Shown piece by piece: positions 1-6,792 of a stretch of 7,664 nt of DNA (positions are counted from its first letter, which is position 1; each line of letters opens with the position of its first letter). Below the pieces are notes generated by a model. The model did not search any database, was not told where the DNA came from, and worked only from the letters and a program-made list of their open reading frames with translations. The stretch comes from WHSM01 sp036375165 (lineage in GTDB: Bacteria > Actinomycetota > Actinomycetes > Mycobacteriales > Micromonosporaceae). Position numbers and translations under genes: made by a program. The DNA is taken from contig DASUSI010000166.1 in NCBI GenBank assembly GCA_036375165.1, positions 1-7,664 on the forward strand. The letters are read 5' to 3'.

Positions 1-68
1 CTGAACCGGGATCCGTACCGGGCTCGCGGTTGCAGCTGGCTTGCGCGCCATGTGCTTGACGACTGCAG
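1..68. other. Short non-coding flank downstream of the recombinase fragment
   Basis: These bases lie past the stop codon of the minus-strand recombinase fragment. I see no gene, RNA or clear terminator. There is a short imperfect direct repeat (ACCGGGATC at 5-13 and ACCGGGCTC at 17-25) that could easily be chance in GC-rich DNA. Confidence 0.4.
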
Positions 69-358
69 TCACGAAAGCCTCCCGAACAGCACCGCCAGCG
101 ACTGCGGGTCATAGCCAGGTGCCGGGGGCGGCGTCGTGTCACGCTGCCCGGACTGGCGGGCGTGATGGGCGAGCACGCCGGCGATGACCTCGTCCTTGCT
201 GGGCGTCAAGTACAGCTCTGTGGTGGTCAGGTGCTCGTGGCCAAAAACCCACTGCACGTCGGTCAGGCTCAGCTGCGGATCGCGCGCCATCCGCGCCGCC
301 GCGCTGTGCCGCAGGTCATGCAACGTCCAGTTGGCACCGAGCGCGGCATTGACCCGCT
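69..358 (-). pseudogene. Tyrosine recombinase/integrase, C-terminal fragment
   Basis: This is the last ~95 residues of a tyrosine site-specific recombinase, an enzyme that cuts and rejoins DNA through a tyrosine-DNA intermediate. Visible are box II (HDLRH, in NWTLHDLRHSAAARMA) and the segment VFGHEHLTTTELYL, in which the tyrosine lies nine residues after the box III histidine, the normal spacing. A proline-rich tail ending VLFGRLS follows. The core-binding domain, first catalytic arginine and lysine are missing, so the product cannot be active alone. An open reading frame continues to position 377, but its first residues come from the repeats of the adjacent IS21-type end. I therefore place the break at about 358, just before the KRVNAALG segment. 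The family is well supported; the exact parent integrase is not identifiable from this piece. Confidence 0.8.
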
Positions 359-409
359 TGTCCGCGTACGACCTCACGCGTCGGTTGGCGTACGACCTGA
401 CGTGTCGGT
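359..409. repeat. Probable IS21-family terminal end with two 22-bp direct repeats
   Basis: Two direct repeats, 364-385 and 388-409, match at 20 of 22 positions, with core GCGTACGACCT, and start 24 bases apart. They lie between the istB stop (426) and the point where recombinase homology resumes (358). IS21-family elements are known to carry multiple repeats at their ends and to have TG...CA tips; the candidate tip here is TG at 359-360. The tip is inferred, not proven, because the other end and the target duplication are not in the window. Confidence 0.6.
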
Positions 410-425
410 GAGGTCCTCGGCGTGG

Positions 426-704
426 TCAGTGTTGCACGGCCCCAGCGGTCGGGGCGGGTGCGGGGTCGGCGAGTTTGTCCTTGAGCCGCCAGCTCGGTCC
501 ATTGATGGTGATGACCTCGCAATGGTGGAGGTAGCGATCCAGGATGGCGGTGGCGAGGACGTCGTCCGTGAAGATCGTTCCCCACTCGCCGAACGACTTA
601 TTGCTAGTGATGATCGTCGATGATGCTTCGTATCGGCGGGAGATCACCTGGAACACCAGGTTCGCGTCGGCCCGGCCCAGCGGAAGATAGCCAAGTTCGT
701 CAAT
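426..704 (-). pseudogene. istB: IS21-family helper ATPase IstB, C-terminal fragment
   Basis: IstB is the AAA+ ATPase partner of the IstA transposase in IS21-family elements. The 92 residues seen here begin at the Walker B region (IDELGYLPLGRADANLVFQ) and continue through SRRYE, the family hallmark IITSNKSFGEWG, the DD-containing segment and INGPSWRLKDKLA, then end in a short alanine/proline-rich tail. Full IstB proteins are about 250 residues, so the Walker A half is gone, and so is the whole of istA. Just upstream of position 704 the frame is lost and the DNA becomes the palindromic repeat of the neighbouring element, so the break is an insertion boundary. An ATG-initiated frame exists only from 656, but homology clearly extends to 704. 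It is non-functional as it stands. Confidence 0.85.
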
Positions 705-757
705 CTATGACGACCTCGGCATAGGTCGACTTATGCCGACCTCGGGATTATGCCGAC
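705..757. repeat. Repeated 20-bp imperfect palindromes at the RIT-like element end
   Basis: Copy 1 (705-724) reads CTATGACGACCTCGGCATAG and copy 2 (731-750) reads TTATGCCGACCTCGGGATTA; they match at 15 of 20 positions and each is an imperfect inverted repeat around a central CC. A 10-base third copy, TTATGCCGAC, starts at 748. The spacer between copies 1 and 2 contains GTCGAC, so the pair is itself roughly symmetric. They lie between the recombinase stop at 834 and the broken istB at 704. Inverted arms around a short spacer are the usual form of a tyrosine-recombinase binding and crossover site, so I infer that this is the terminal site of the element encoding the 834-1826 recombinase. Confidence 0.6.
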
Positions 758-833
758 GTGCCTGCGGTCTGATCCGGGATCCGTTGCCCCGACGGTCTTC
801 TCACGGGCACGCCCCTCATTCAGGTCTGCATAT

Positions 834-1826
834 TCACAGTGCTTCGAGGAATGCCAGGAGCTTATCCCGGGGGCGGTATCTACCCGGGCTTGCCGTCACG
901 GGCGCCAGCTGAGCCAGTGCTCGCTCCTTGATCGCGAGGTCGGCGTGCAGGTAGGCGTTCGTGGACCGGGGGTCGGCGTGACCGAGCCAGAGAGCGATCA
1001 CGGTGGTGTCGACGCCGGCGCGCAGCAGGGCCATGGCGCTGGTGTGTCTCAGCACGTGCGGGCTCAGCTTCTTGGTCGCCAGTGACGGGCACCGCGCTGC
1101 CGCGGTGAGAGTGTGCGCCGAGATGCGTCGCTGAACGGCGTCGCGGCTGAGCCGGCGACCGGTTCGCGTGGGGAAGGCCGGCTCGTTGCGCGCGCCCTGT
1201 CGTTCGGATAGCCAGACGCGCAGGACGGACTCGACCGGCCCGCTGAGCGGGACCGCCCGTTGCTTGCGGCCTTTGCCCTCGCACCGCACGTGCGCGCCGG
1301 TGCCGAGGACGATGTCGCCGCAGTCCAACCCGAGCAGTTCCGAGACTCGCAGTCCGGTCTGGACCGCGAGGACCATGAAGGCGTGGTCACGGCGACCCTC
1401 CCAGCGCGCGCGGTCCGGGGCCGCCAAGAGCGCGGCCACTTCCGGGTCGTCGAGGAAGGCGACCGTGCCCTTGTCGAAACGCTTTGGCGGGATAGCGAGC
1501 ACCCTCGCGATCAGGGCGGCATGCTCGGGGTGGCGCAGCGCCGCGTAGGCGAACAGGGAACGGATCGCCGCGAGCCTGGCGTTGCGGGTGCGGGCGCTGT
1601 TGTGCCGATCGTGTTCGAGGTGGCCCAGGAAGGCGCCGATCGTCTCAGCATCGAGATCGTCCCAGGTGAGCCGAACCGGGGGCCTGCCGGAGCGTTGCTG
1701 CGCGAACTGCAACAGCATTCGCATGGTGTCGCGGTAGGACGCGATCGTGTGAGGGCTGGCTTGACGCTGTTTGGCGAGCCGGTCGGTGAAGAACGACTGC
1801 ATCGTCACGGTGATCGGGCTCATCAC
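834..1826 (-). CDS. Tyrosine recombinase, RitC-like, apparently intact
   Basis: This 330-residue protein has the full tyrosine-recombinase layout. Residues ~8-100 form a SAM-like core-binding domain (SPHTIASYRDTMRMLLQFA), and ~120-300 form the catalytic domain. The catalytic set is visible: R160 in TGLRVSE, K185 or K188 in CEGKGRKQR, H257 and R260 in HVLRH, H283 in LGH, and nucleophile Y292 nine residues later in NAYLHAD. The start is GTG at 1826, overlapping the upstream stop as GTGA; ATG at 1823 is an equally good alternative. This coupling to a second recombinase gene, the size, and the Y-L-H-A-D-L-x-x-K-E-R-A-L tail suggest the last gene of a recombinase-in-trio element. The assignment to that position is inference; the enzyme family is certain. 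Its partner gene is truncated, so the element is probably not autonomous. Confidence 0.9.
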   Translation of the reverse strand: MMSPITVTMQSFFTDRLAKQRQASPHTIASYRDTMRMLLQFAQQRSGRPPVRLTWDDLDAETIGAFLGHLEHDRHNSARTRNARLAAIRSLFAYAALRHPEHAALIARVLAIPPKRFDKGTVAFLDDPEVAALLAAPDRARWEGRRDHAFMVLAVQTGLRVSELLGLDCGDIVLGTGAHVRCEGKGRKQRAVPLSGPVESVLRVWLSERQGARNEPAFPTRTGRRLSRDAVQRRISAHTLTAAARCPSLATKKLSPHVLRHTSAMALLRAGVDTTVIALWLGHADPRSTNAYLHADLAIKERALAQLAPVTASPGRYRPRDKLLAFLEAL

Positions 1827-2332
1827 GCCACCGCCTGCTTCACGAACGGCGCGAGCCTTTCCGCCGCCGCAGCAAGAAGATCGGGCGCAGCTGACAAATA
1901 TAGATAGGTGTAGCGAGGCTCACGATGGCCAAGATAGGTCGACAGCCAGGGAAGGCGCGCGGCGACGTCCTCACCGTTGCGATACCAGTCCAGCAGTGTG
2001 GCGACGGCGAAGCTGTGTCGAAGATCGTGTATTCGGGCAGGTGCTGTCGAGCCAGCGCCGATTCGCGCCTCGGCCCGTAGGTGAGCGAAGACGTCGTGCA
2101 CCGAGACATAGATCAGGCGCCGGCCCGTCAACGAGACGAAGAAGCTCGGGTTGCCCGGAACGGGGCGAAGCCTTGGACGCAGCTGGGCATAGCAGTTGAG
2201 CGCGTCCAGCGTGCTGGCCGCGATGGGCACGTTGCGAGACTTGCCGAACTTCGATTCCCGCACGAGGAGCACGCCGCGCTCCCAGTCGATGTCAGACGTG
2301 TCGAGGCGGATCGCCTCGCCGACACGCATGCC
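1823..2332 (-). pseudogene. Tyrosine recombinase, RitB-like, 5'-truncated
   Basis: The last 169 residues of a tyrosine recombinase are present, starting exactly at the first arginine box (GMRVGEAIRLDTSDIDWERG). The catalytic lysine region (RESKFGKSRNVPI), box II (RIHDLRHSFAV) and box III with the nucleophile tyrosine (LGHREPRYTYLYL) are all kept, but the core-binding domain is missing. Upstream of 2332 the open frame runs on to 3304, but that part reads antisense through the plus-strand recombinase and has no recombinase character. The stop overlaps the next gene's start, as in a co-translated recombinase pair. The break lies where the Tn554-like unit begins, so I infer disruption by that insertion. 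It cannot be functional unless its 5' half lies elsewhere and is rejoined. Confidence 0.8.
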
Positions 2333-2474
2333 TTTCCCCTGGGTCTGGATCATGTTGCGTGACATTGCATGAACCGGGTGCTCGGCATGGTGGTACGGCG
2401 CGTCTCCTCGGGTGTGGTGCATGTGGCTGGTAGTCGTATACCGCTCACCACGAGATCGGGGAGGATCATCAGCG
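2333..2474. other. Probable left end and leader of the Tn554-like unit
   Basis: About 140 bases separate the broken RitB-like gene from the start of the plus-strand operon. They should hold the left element end and the promoter. A near-repeat TTGCGTGA (2355-2362) and TTGCATGA (2365-2372), ten bases apart, could be recombinase or regulator binding, but this is weak. I see no convincing -35/-10 pair. The purine run GGGGAGG at 2458-2464 is the likely ribosome binding site for the ATG at 2475, with a rather long 10-base gap. Confidence 0.4.
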
Positions 2475-3656
2475 ATGCGGGCGTTCCCGGTGAGGCTGCC
2501 GTCCGGGCAGCGGTACTGGACGGTGTTGGACGACGACCTGCGGGTGGTGGCTGTCGCGGACGCGTTCTTGCGACATCTGCGGTTCGGCCGCGACTGCGCC
2601 GAGTCGACCACGAAGGCGTACGCGAACGCGGCGGCGTTGTTCCTGCGCTGGTGCGCCCGCACCGGGCGCACGTGGCAGGCGGGGGTTGAGCAGCTGGGCC
2701 TGTTCATGGCCTGGCTGGGGCATGCGGGGCCGGCCGCGTCGGCAGCGGCGCCGCCGGCCGGTTCGGGTGTGGTGCTGGCCGGCCCGGGGGCTGCTGCGGC
2801 ACGGGGAGCACGGCGGATCAACGCCGTGCTGACCGCGGTGCGGGGCATGGTGGTGCATGCGGTCGCCGCCGGTGACGCGCCGGCGAGGCTGGTGACGTTG
2901 CTGTACGAACTGGCCGACGACCGGGACCTGCCCGATGCCGCCCGGGGCGACGAGGCCGGCATGGCGTGGCGGTTACGGGCCCGGCACCGGCTGCGTGAGC
3001 CGGAGCAGCCGGTGGACCGTGCCTCCGACGCCGACATCGTCGCGGTGCTGGCCGCGTGCCGCTCGGCGCGGGACCGGCTGGTCGTGCTGCTGATGGCCCG
3101 TGCGGGGCTGCGCCGGGGCGAGGTGTGTGGGTTATGCCGCTGCGACGTGCACCTGCTGGCCGACTCGCGCGGGCTCGGGTGTGACATCGCCGGCGCGCAT
3201 GTGCATGTGGTCCGCCGTGAGGACAACCCGAACCGGGCGTGGGCCAAGTCGCGCCGCCAGCGGGCGGTGCCGCTGGATTTCCTTACTGTGCAGGCGTTTG
3301 ACACCTACCAGTTGGAGCGGATGAGCGTGCCGCGGGCCAGGGATGGCGAGTTTGTGGTGGTGAACCTGTTCCGCGAGCCGGTCGGCGCCCCGATGCGCCC
3401 GGACGCGGTCGGTGAGCTTCTCACGGCCGCGTCGCGGCGGGCCGGCCTTTCCCAGCCGGTGCGGCCGCATCAGCTGCGTCATGCCTGCGGGAGCAACATC
3501 GCCGACGCTGGCGGTGGCGTCGACATCGTCGCCGACCTGCTCGGCCACGCCTCGGTGTCCTCTTCCTCGGTCTACCTGCATCCCGACCCGGCCCGGCTGC
3601 GGGCCGCGGTGGACCTGGTGCCCAGCCCGAGGGTGCTCGCGGAGGCGAGCCGGTGA
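2475..3656 (+). CDS. Tyrosine recombinase, Tn554 TnpA-like
   Basis: This 393-residue tyrosine recombinase is intact. Residues ~25-170 form the core-binding domain, split by an alanine/glycine/proline-rich stretch (near 90-110) that looks like a linker. The catalytic domain shows R213 (AGLRRGE), K258 (WAKSRRQRAVPL), H332 and R335 (HQLRH), H358 (LLGHAS) and nucleophile Y367 (VYLHPD). An open frame begins at 2412, but I prefer ATG 2475 because MRAFPVRLPSG begins recognisable protein and GGGGAGG lies upstream. The stop overlaps the next start by four bases (GTGA), implying translational coupling. Tn554 transposes with two different tyrosine recombinases plus a small helper; gene order, sizes and overlaps match that scheme, and this is the TnpA position. 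Identity as a recombinase is firm; the Tn554-like role is inferred from context. Confidence 0.88.
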   Translation: MRAFPVRLPSGQRYWTVLDDDLRVVAVADAFLRHLRFGRDCAESTTKAYANAAALFLRWCARTGRTWQAGVEQLGLFMAWLGHAGPAASAAAPPAGSGVVLAGPGAAAARGARRINAVLTAVRGMVVHAVAAGDAPARLVTLLYELADDRDLPDAARGDEAGMAWRLRARHRLREPEQPVDRASDADIVAVLAACRSARDRLVVLLMARAGLRRGEVCGLCRCDVHLLADSRGLGCDIAGAHVHVVRREDNPNRAWAKSRRQRAVPLDFLTVQAFDTYQLERMSVPRARDGEFVVVNLFREPVGAPMRPDAVGELLTAASRRAGLSQPVRPHQLRHACGSNIADAGGGVDIVADLLGHASVSSSSVYLHPDPARLRAAVDLVPSPRVLAEASR

Positions 3657-6172
3657 CCGCGGCACGTATCGCGGCGACGCCCGCCGCGGTGCCCGGTCTG
3701 ATTCCTAGGCGCGGCAAGGATACCGGCGAGCTCGCCCATGTGTTGGACGGGGTGGTGCTGCACGGCCCGGCCGCGGCGCTGGCTGCGGCGCTTGATCCAG
3801 CGTTCCTTTGCGAGGCCGGGTGGGACCCGGTCAGGCGTGTGCTCACCTTGCCCGCCGGGCACCGGCTGCTGGGCCGCCCGGTGTGCCGGGTGGGCGGGTG
3901 CACCACCAACGCCTACGCCGGGCCCGCGGGCGTGTGCTACCACTGCATGAGCAGGCTGACCAGGCAGGGCCTGACCGTGCAGGACATCGCCTCGATGCCG
4001 CAGCTGCCGCCGTTGCCGCCCCGAGCGGCCGGATGCGCCGTGGACGGATGCCACGCAGCGCTGCCGACGCGGCGGGCGGCGCTGTGCACGCGGCATTCCC
4101 ACCAGCGCCACAGGATGTCAGGGATGTCGATGCAGCAGTTCCTTGACGACGCGCGGGTGCGGCCCTCGGCGCCGTGCGGGCCGTGCCTGGTGGTGGCGTG
4201 TGTGCGGATGGCCGACGGCGGCTATGGCGGCTACTGCGCGGCCCACTACCAGCGGTGGCGTGCGGTCAGGGCCGACCCGGATCTTGACCTGCGACGGTGG
4301 CTGCGGACCGAGCCTGCCGTGGCCGAGAGTGGGCAGGTCAGCCTACGCGGGCTGCCGCCGCTGGTGGTCGTCGAGGTGCTGTTCGGACTGTGGCAGCGCG
4401 TCAACGGCGGGAAGAAGGTGACCGACGTCAACCTGCGATCGGCCTGCGACGCGCTTCGCCGCCAGCAGGTCAGCACGCTCACGCAGTGCCAGACCGTTGG
4501 CCTGCCCAACAAGCCGATGCGCTCGCTGCTGGCCGGGTTGGCCGGCCACGTCCGCCGGGGCCTGGCCGACCCCGCCGCCGAGCAGGCCAAGGACGTGTGG
4601 GACCTGGCCGTGTTCGGCCATCGCGGTAACCTGTCGTTCGCCCGGATAAGTCAACCCTGGCTGCGGCAGGCCACCAAGGAATGGGCCCGCGATGTGCTGC
4701 CCCGCCACCGCGGCGGCGGCGCGACCAAGGTCCGCGAGAAGGTCAGCGCGGTGGGCCTGCTCTCGGAGAGCCTGCGCTGCCGACCTGACCACGGGAACAC
4801 GCCCGCCGCGCTGAGCCGGTCGGACATCGTGAACTTCCTCAACCGGCTGGGATACCTCGAGTCCACCGCCCAGATCAGCCGGTACCGCAGAGCCGTCGTC
4901 TGCCGCGACGTGCGTGCGGTCCTGGCTGGCATCCGCGCCCTGGGCCTGACCCGCCTCGGGCAGGCCGCAGCCGGGCTGGCCGACGACGTCACGATCGGGC
5001 GGGTCGACATCCCATCCCAGCCCGAACCGGCCGAGCCGGGACGGGACCTGCCGCCGCAGGTCATGGCTGTGCTGTGCGCCAATCTGGACACCCTGCAACC
5101 CGACGAGGTCAGGGTAGCTGTCCAGATTGGAATAGATGCCGGACGCAGACCCGAGGAGAACCTCAACCTGCCCCTGGACTGCCTTGCCCGCGACCACGAC
5201 GGCGAGGCCGTGCTCGTCTACGACAACAAGAAGACCAACCGGCTCGGCCGGCGGCTGCCGATCGCCGAGGGCACCGCCGCGGTCATCATCGCCCAGCAGC
5301 ACCGGGTCCGCGCACGGTTCCCCAACACACCCGCAAGCCAGCTCAAGCTGCTGCCCTCCCCACGCGGCAACCCCGACGGGAGAAAGGCAATCGATATATC
5401 CACAGTGGAACGACGTCACCGCGAGTGGGTGGCCGGTCTCGGTGAGCTGACCATCACCGACGGCGGGGTCTTCGACGCCAGCAAGATCGTCCTATACGCG
5501 TACCGGCACACCTACGCCCAGCGCCACGCCGACGCCGGCGTGCCGATCGACGTCCTGGCCCAACTCCTTGACCACCGCAACCTCAACATCACCCGCCGGT
5601 ACTACCGCATCGGAGCCGACCGTCGCCGCGACGCGGTCGACAAGGTCACCGCGATGAGCTTCGACCGGCACGGCAACCGCGTCTGGCGCGACGCCCAGGC
5701 CCTGCTGGAGTCCGAACGCGCCCGCTACGCCGTCGGCCAGGTCGCCGTCCCGTTCGGCACCTGCGCCGAGCCGTCCAACGTGCAAGCCGGTGGCGGGGCC
5801 TGCCCCGTGCGCTTCCGCTGCGCCGGATGCGACCACTTCCGCACCGACGTGTCGCACCTGCCCGAACTGAGCGCCCACCTCGACGACCTCCTGCGCACCC
5901 GCGAACGGCTCGCCGCGGCCATCGACGGCGTTGACGACTGGGCCCGCCGCGACGCCACCCCAGCAGCCCAGGAGATCACCCGCATCCGGCGGCTGGTCAA
6001 CAGAATCAAGGGCGACCTCGAACAGCTACCCGACCCCGAACGGACCCAGATCGACGACGCGGTCGCCTTCTTGCGCCGCCACCGCGCCACGACGAAGGCC
6101 ACCAACCTCGGCATGCCCACCGTCCGGACTACCGCTTCGCCTATCACGACCATCATGGAGGCCACCGCATGA
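3653..6172 (+). CDS. Large tyrosine recombinase with N-terminal zinc-finger-like repeats, Tn554 TnpB-like
   Basis: This 839-residue protein is much longer than ordinary integrases and, from family knowledge, longer than Tn554 TnpB (about 630). Three cysteine modules, each C-x4-C-x11-C-x2-[C/H], begin at C78, C128 and C178. Residues ~230-450 should hold the DNA-binding domains. The catalytic domain shows R499 (AGRRPEE), K526/K527 (DNKKTNR), R618 (YRHTYAQRH), H641 (LLDHRN) and Y650 nine residues on. The usual box II histidine is a tyrosine, Y615. A four-cysteine cluster (C704, C717, C723, C726) follows the nucleophile, as in TnpB-type recombinases, then a charged, probably helical tail. The GTG start overlaps the preceding stop, and the stop overlaps the next ATG. 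It probably works with the 393-aa enzyme in excision and insertion. The function of the zinc-like modules (DNA or partner binding) is unknown. Confidence 0.88.
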   Translation: MTAARIAATPAAVPGLIPRRGKDTGELAHVLDGVVLHGPAAALAAALDPAFLCEAGWDPVRRVLTLPAGHRLLGRPVCRVGGCTTNAYAGPAGVCYHCMSRLTRQGLTVQDIASMPQLPPLPPRAAGCAVDGCHAALPTRRAALCTRHSHQRHRMSGMSMQQFLDDARVRPSAPCGPCLVVACVRMADGGYGGYCAAHYQRWRAVRADPDLDLRRWLRTEPAVAESGQVSLRGLPPLVVVEVLFGLWQRVNGGKKVTDVNLRSACDALRRQQVSTLTQCQTVGLPNKPMRSLLAGLAGHVRRGLADPAAEQAKDVWDLAVFGHRGNLSFARISQPWLRQATKEWARDVLPRHRGGGATKVREKVSAVGLLSESLRCRPDHGNTPAALSRSDIVNFLNRLGYLESTAQISRYRRAVVCRDVRAVLAGIRALGLTRLGQAAAGLADDVTIGRVDIPSQPEPAEPGRDLPPQVMAVLCANLDTLQPDEVRVAVQIGIDAGRRPEENLNLPLDCLARDHDGEAVLVYDNKKTNRLGRRLPIAEGTAAVIIAQQHRVRARFPNTPASQLKLLPSPRGNPDGRKAIDISTVERRHREWVAGLGELTITDGGVFDASKIVLYAYRHTYAQRHADAGVPIDVLAQLLDHRNLNITRRYYRIGADRRRDAVDKVTAMSFDRHGNRVWRDAQALLESERARYAVGQVAVPFGTCAEPSNVQAGGGACPVRFRCAGCDHFRTDVSHLPELSAHLDDLLRTRERLAAAIDGVDDWARRDATPAAQEITRIRRLVNRIKGDLEQLPDPERTQIDDAVAFLRRHRATTKATNLGMPTVRTTASPITTIMEATA

Positions 6173-6741
6173 GCACCAGCAAGCCGGCCGCCGCAGCGAA
6201 ACCAGCCAACGCACGCACGAAAGCCATGCGTCAAGGCCGCCAAGCCGACACCGCCCGTCGCCGCCAGCGTGTCCTCACCGCCATCAACCAGGCCACCGAA
6301 ACCGGCGCCGAGACCAGCGTGTCCGCCATCGCCCGCGCCGCCGGCGTGGACCGCACCTTCATATACCGCCACCACGATCTACTCGAACATCTCCATGCCA
6401 GGATAGTCGCGCCCACATCCCCCGACGCGGCGGTGCCCAGCGTCACCCGAGCCTCTCTCCAAGCCGACCTGCTCGCCGCGCACGAACGCGCCCACCGCCT
6501 CAACGCCCGCATCCAGCATCTCGAGAAACGGCTCTCCGAGGCCCTCGGCGACAAGGTCTGGCGCGAGTCTGGGCTCGCCACCCCCGTCGACATCGACGCG
6601 CTCAACCAGCAGATCACCCGCATGGAGCAGCAGCTCATCGACCTACGCCTCACCATCGAAGAACGCGACGAAGACCTCGCCGCGGCCCGCGCCACGAACC
6701 GTGAACTCATGACCCAGCTCAACCGCCTCGGACGACGCTAG
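6169..6741 (+). CDS. HTH/coiled-coil protein (DUF6262-like), TnpC-position helper
   Basis: This 190-residue, highly charged protein starts at an ATG overlapping the previous stop (ATGA), with GGAG at 6157-6160 as ribosome binding site. The first ~30 residues are basic and alanine-rich. Residues ~33-80 resemble the TetR-type helix-turn-helix (VSAIARAAGVDRTFIYRHHD), but no ligand-binding domain follows. Residues ~95-185 are rich in leucine, glutamate and arginine with heptad-like spacing, consistent with a coiled coil. I recognise the DUF6262 pattern, often found directly behind recombinase genes in actinobacteria. Tn554 TnpC is a small accessory protein in the same position that influences transposition; by analogy this may orient or tether the recombinases at element ends. 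That role is inference; a local transcriptional regulator is the main alternative. Confidence 0.75.
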   Translation: MSTSKPAAAAKPANARTKAMRQGRQADTARRRQRVLTAINQATETGAETSVSAIARAAGVDRTFIYRHHDLLEHLHARIVAPTSPDAAVPSVTRASLQADLLAAHERAHRLNARIQHLEKRLSEALGDKVWRESGLATPVDIDALNQQITRMEQQLIDLRLTIEERDEDLAAARATNRELMTQLNRLGRR

Positions 6742-6780
6742 CCTAGCCCGGCACTGCCATCTACTGACCGTTGCCGTGTG

Positions 6781-6787
6781 AGAGGAG
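6781..6787 (+). promoter_or_regulatory. Ribosome binding site of the zinc-ribbon gene
   Basis: AGAGGAG lies five bases before ATG 6793 and decides the start there, rather than the upstream in-frame GTG at 6778. The gene follows the HTH gene by only 51 bases with no obvious terminator between, so it may be co-transcribed. Confidence 0.6.
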
Positions 6788-6792
6788 TGTCC

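Noticed and set aside
6..784. Shared 11-mer CCGGGATCCGT at 6-16 and 774-784
   Set aside because: Several 11-base matches are expected by chance in a window of this size and composition.
1260..1907. 215-aa plus-strand open frame
   Set aside because: It is antisense to the intact minus-strand recombinase and shows no domain of its own.
3131..3150. GTTATGCCGCTGCGACGTGC, resembling the palindromic end repeats at 705-757
   Set aside because: It lies inside coding sequence (GLCRCDV) of an intact recombinase and lacks the second arm.
2333..3304. Upstream extension of the minus-strand RitB-like frame, giving a 493-aa protein
   Set aside because: It runs antisense through the plus-strand recombinase, is rich in Arg/Ser/Pro, and has no core-binding domain features.
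4343..5419. 358-aa minus-strand open frame
   Set aside because: It is the antisense shadow of the large recombinase, whose catalytic motifs prove the plus-strand frame; long shadows are common in GC-rich DNA.
5931..6704. 257-aa plus-strand frame rich in Arg, Pro, Ser and His
   Set aside because: It is an out-of-frame reading across the end of the large recombinase and the HTH gene, with composition typical of a wrong frame.
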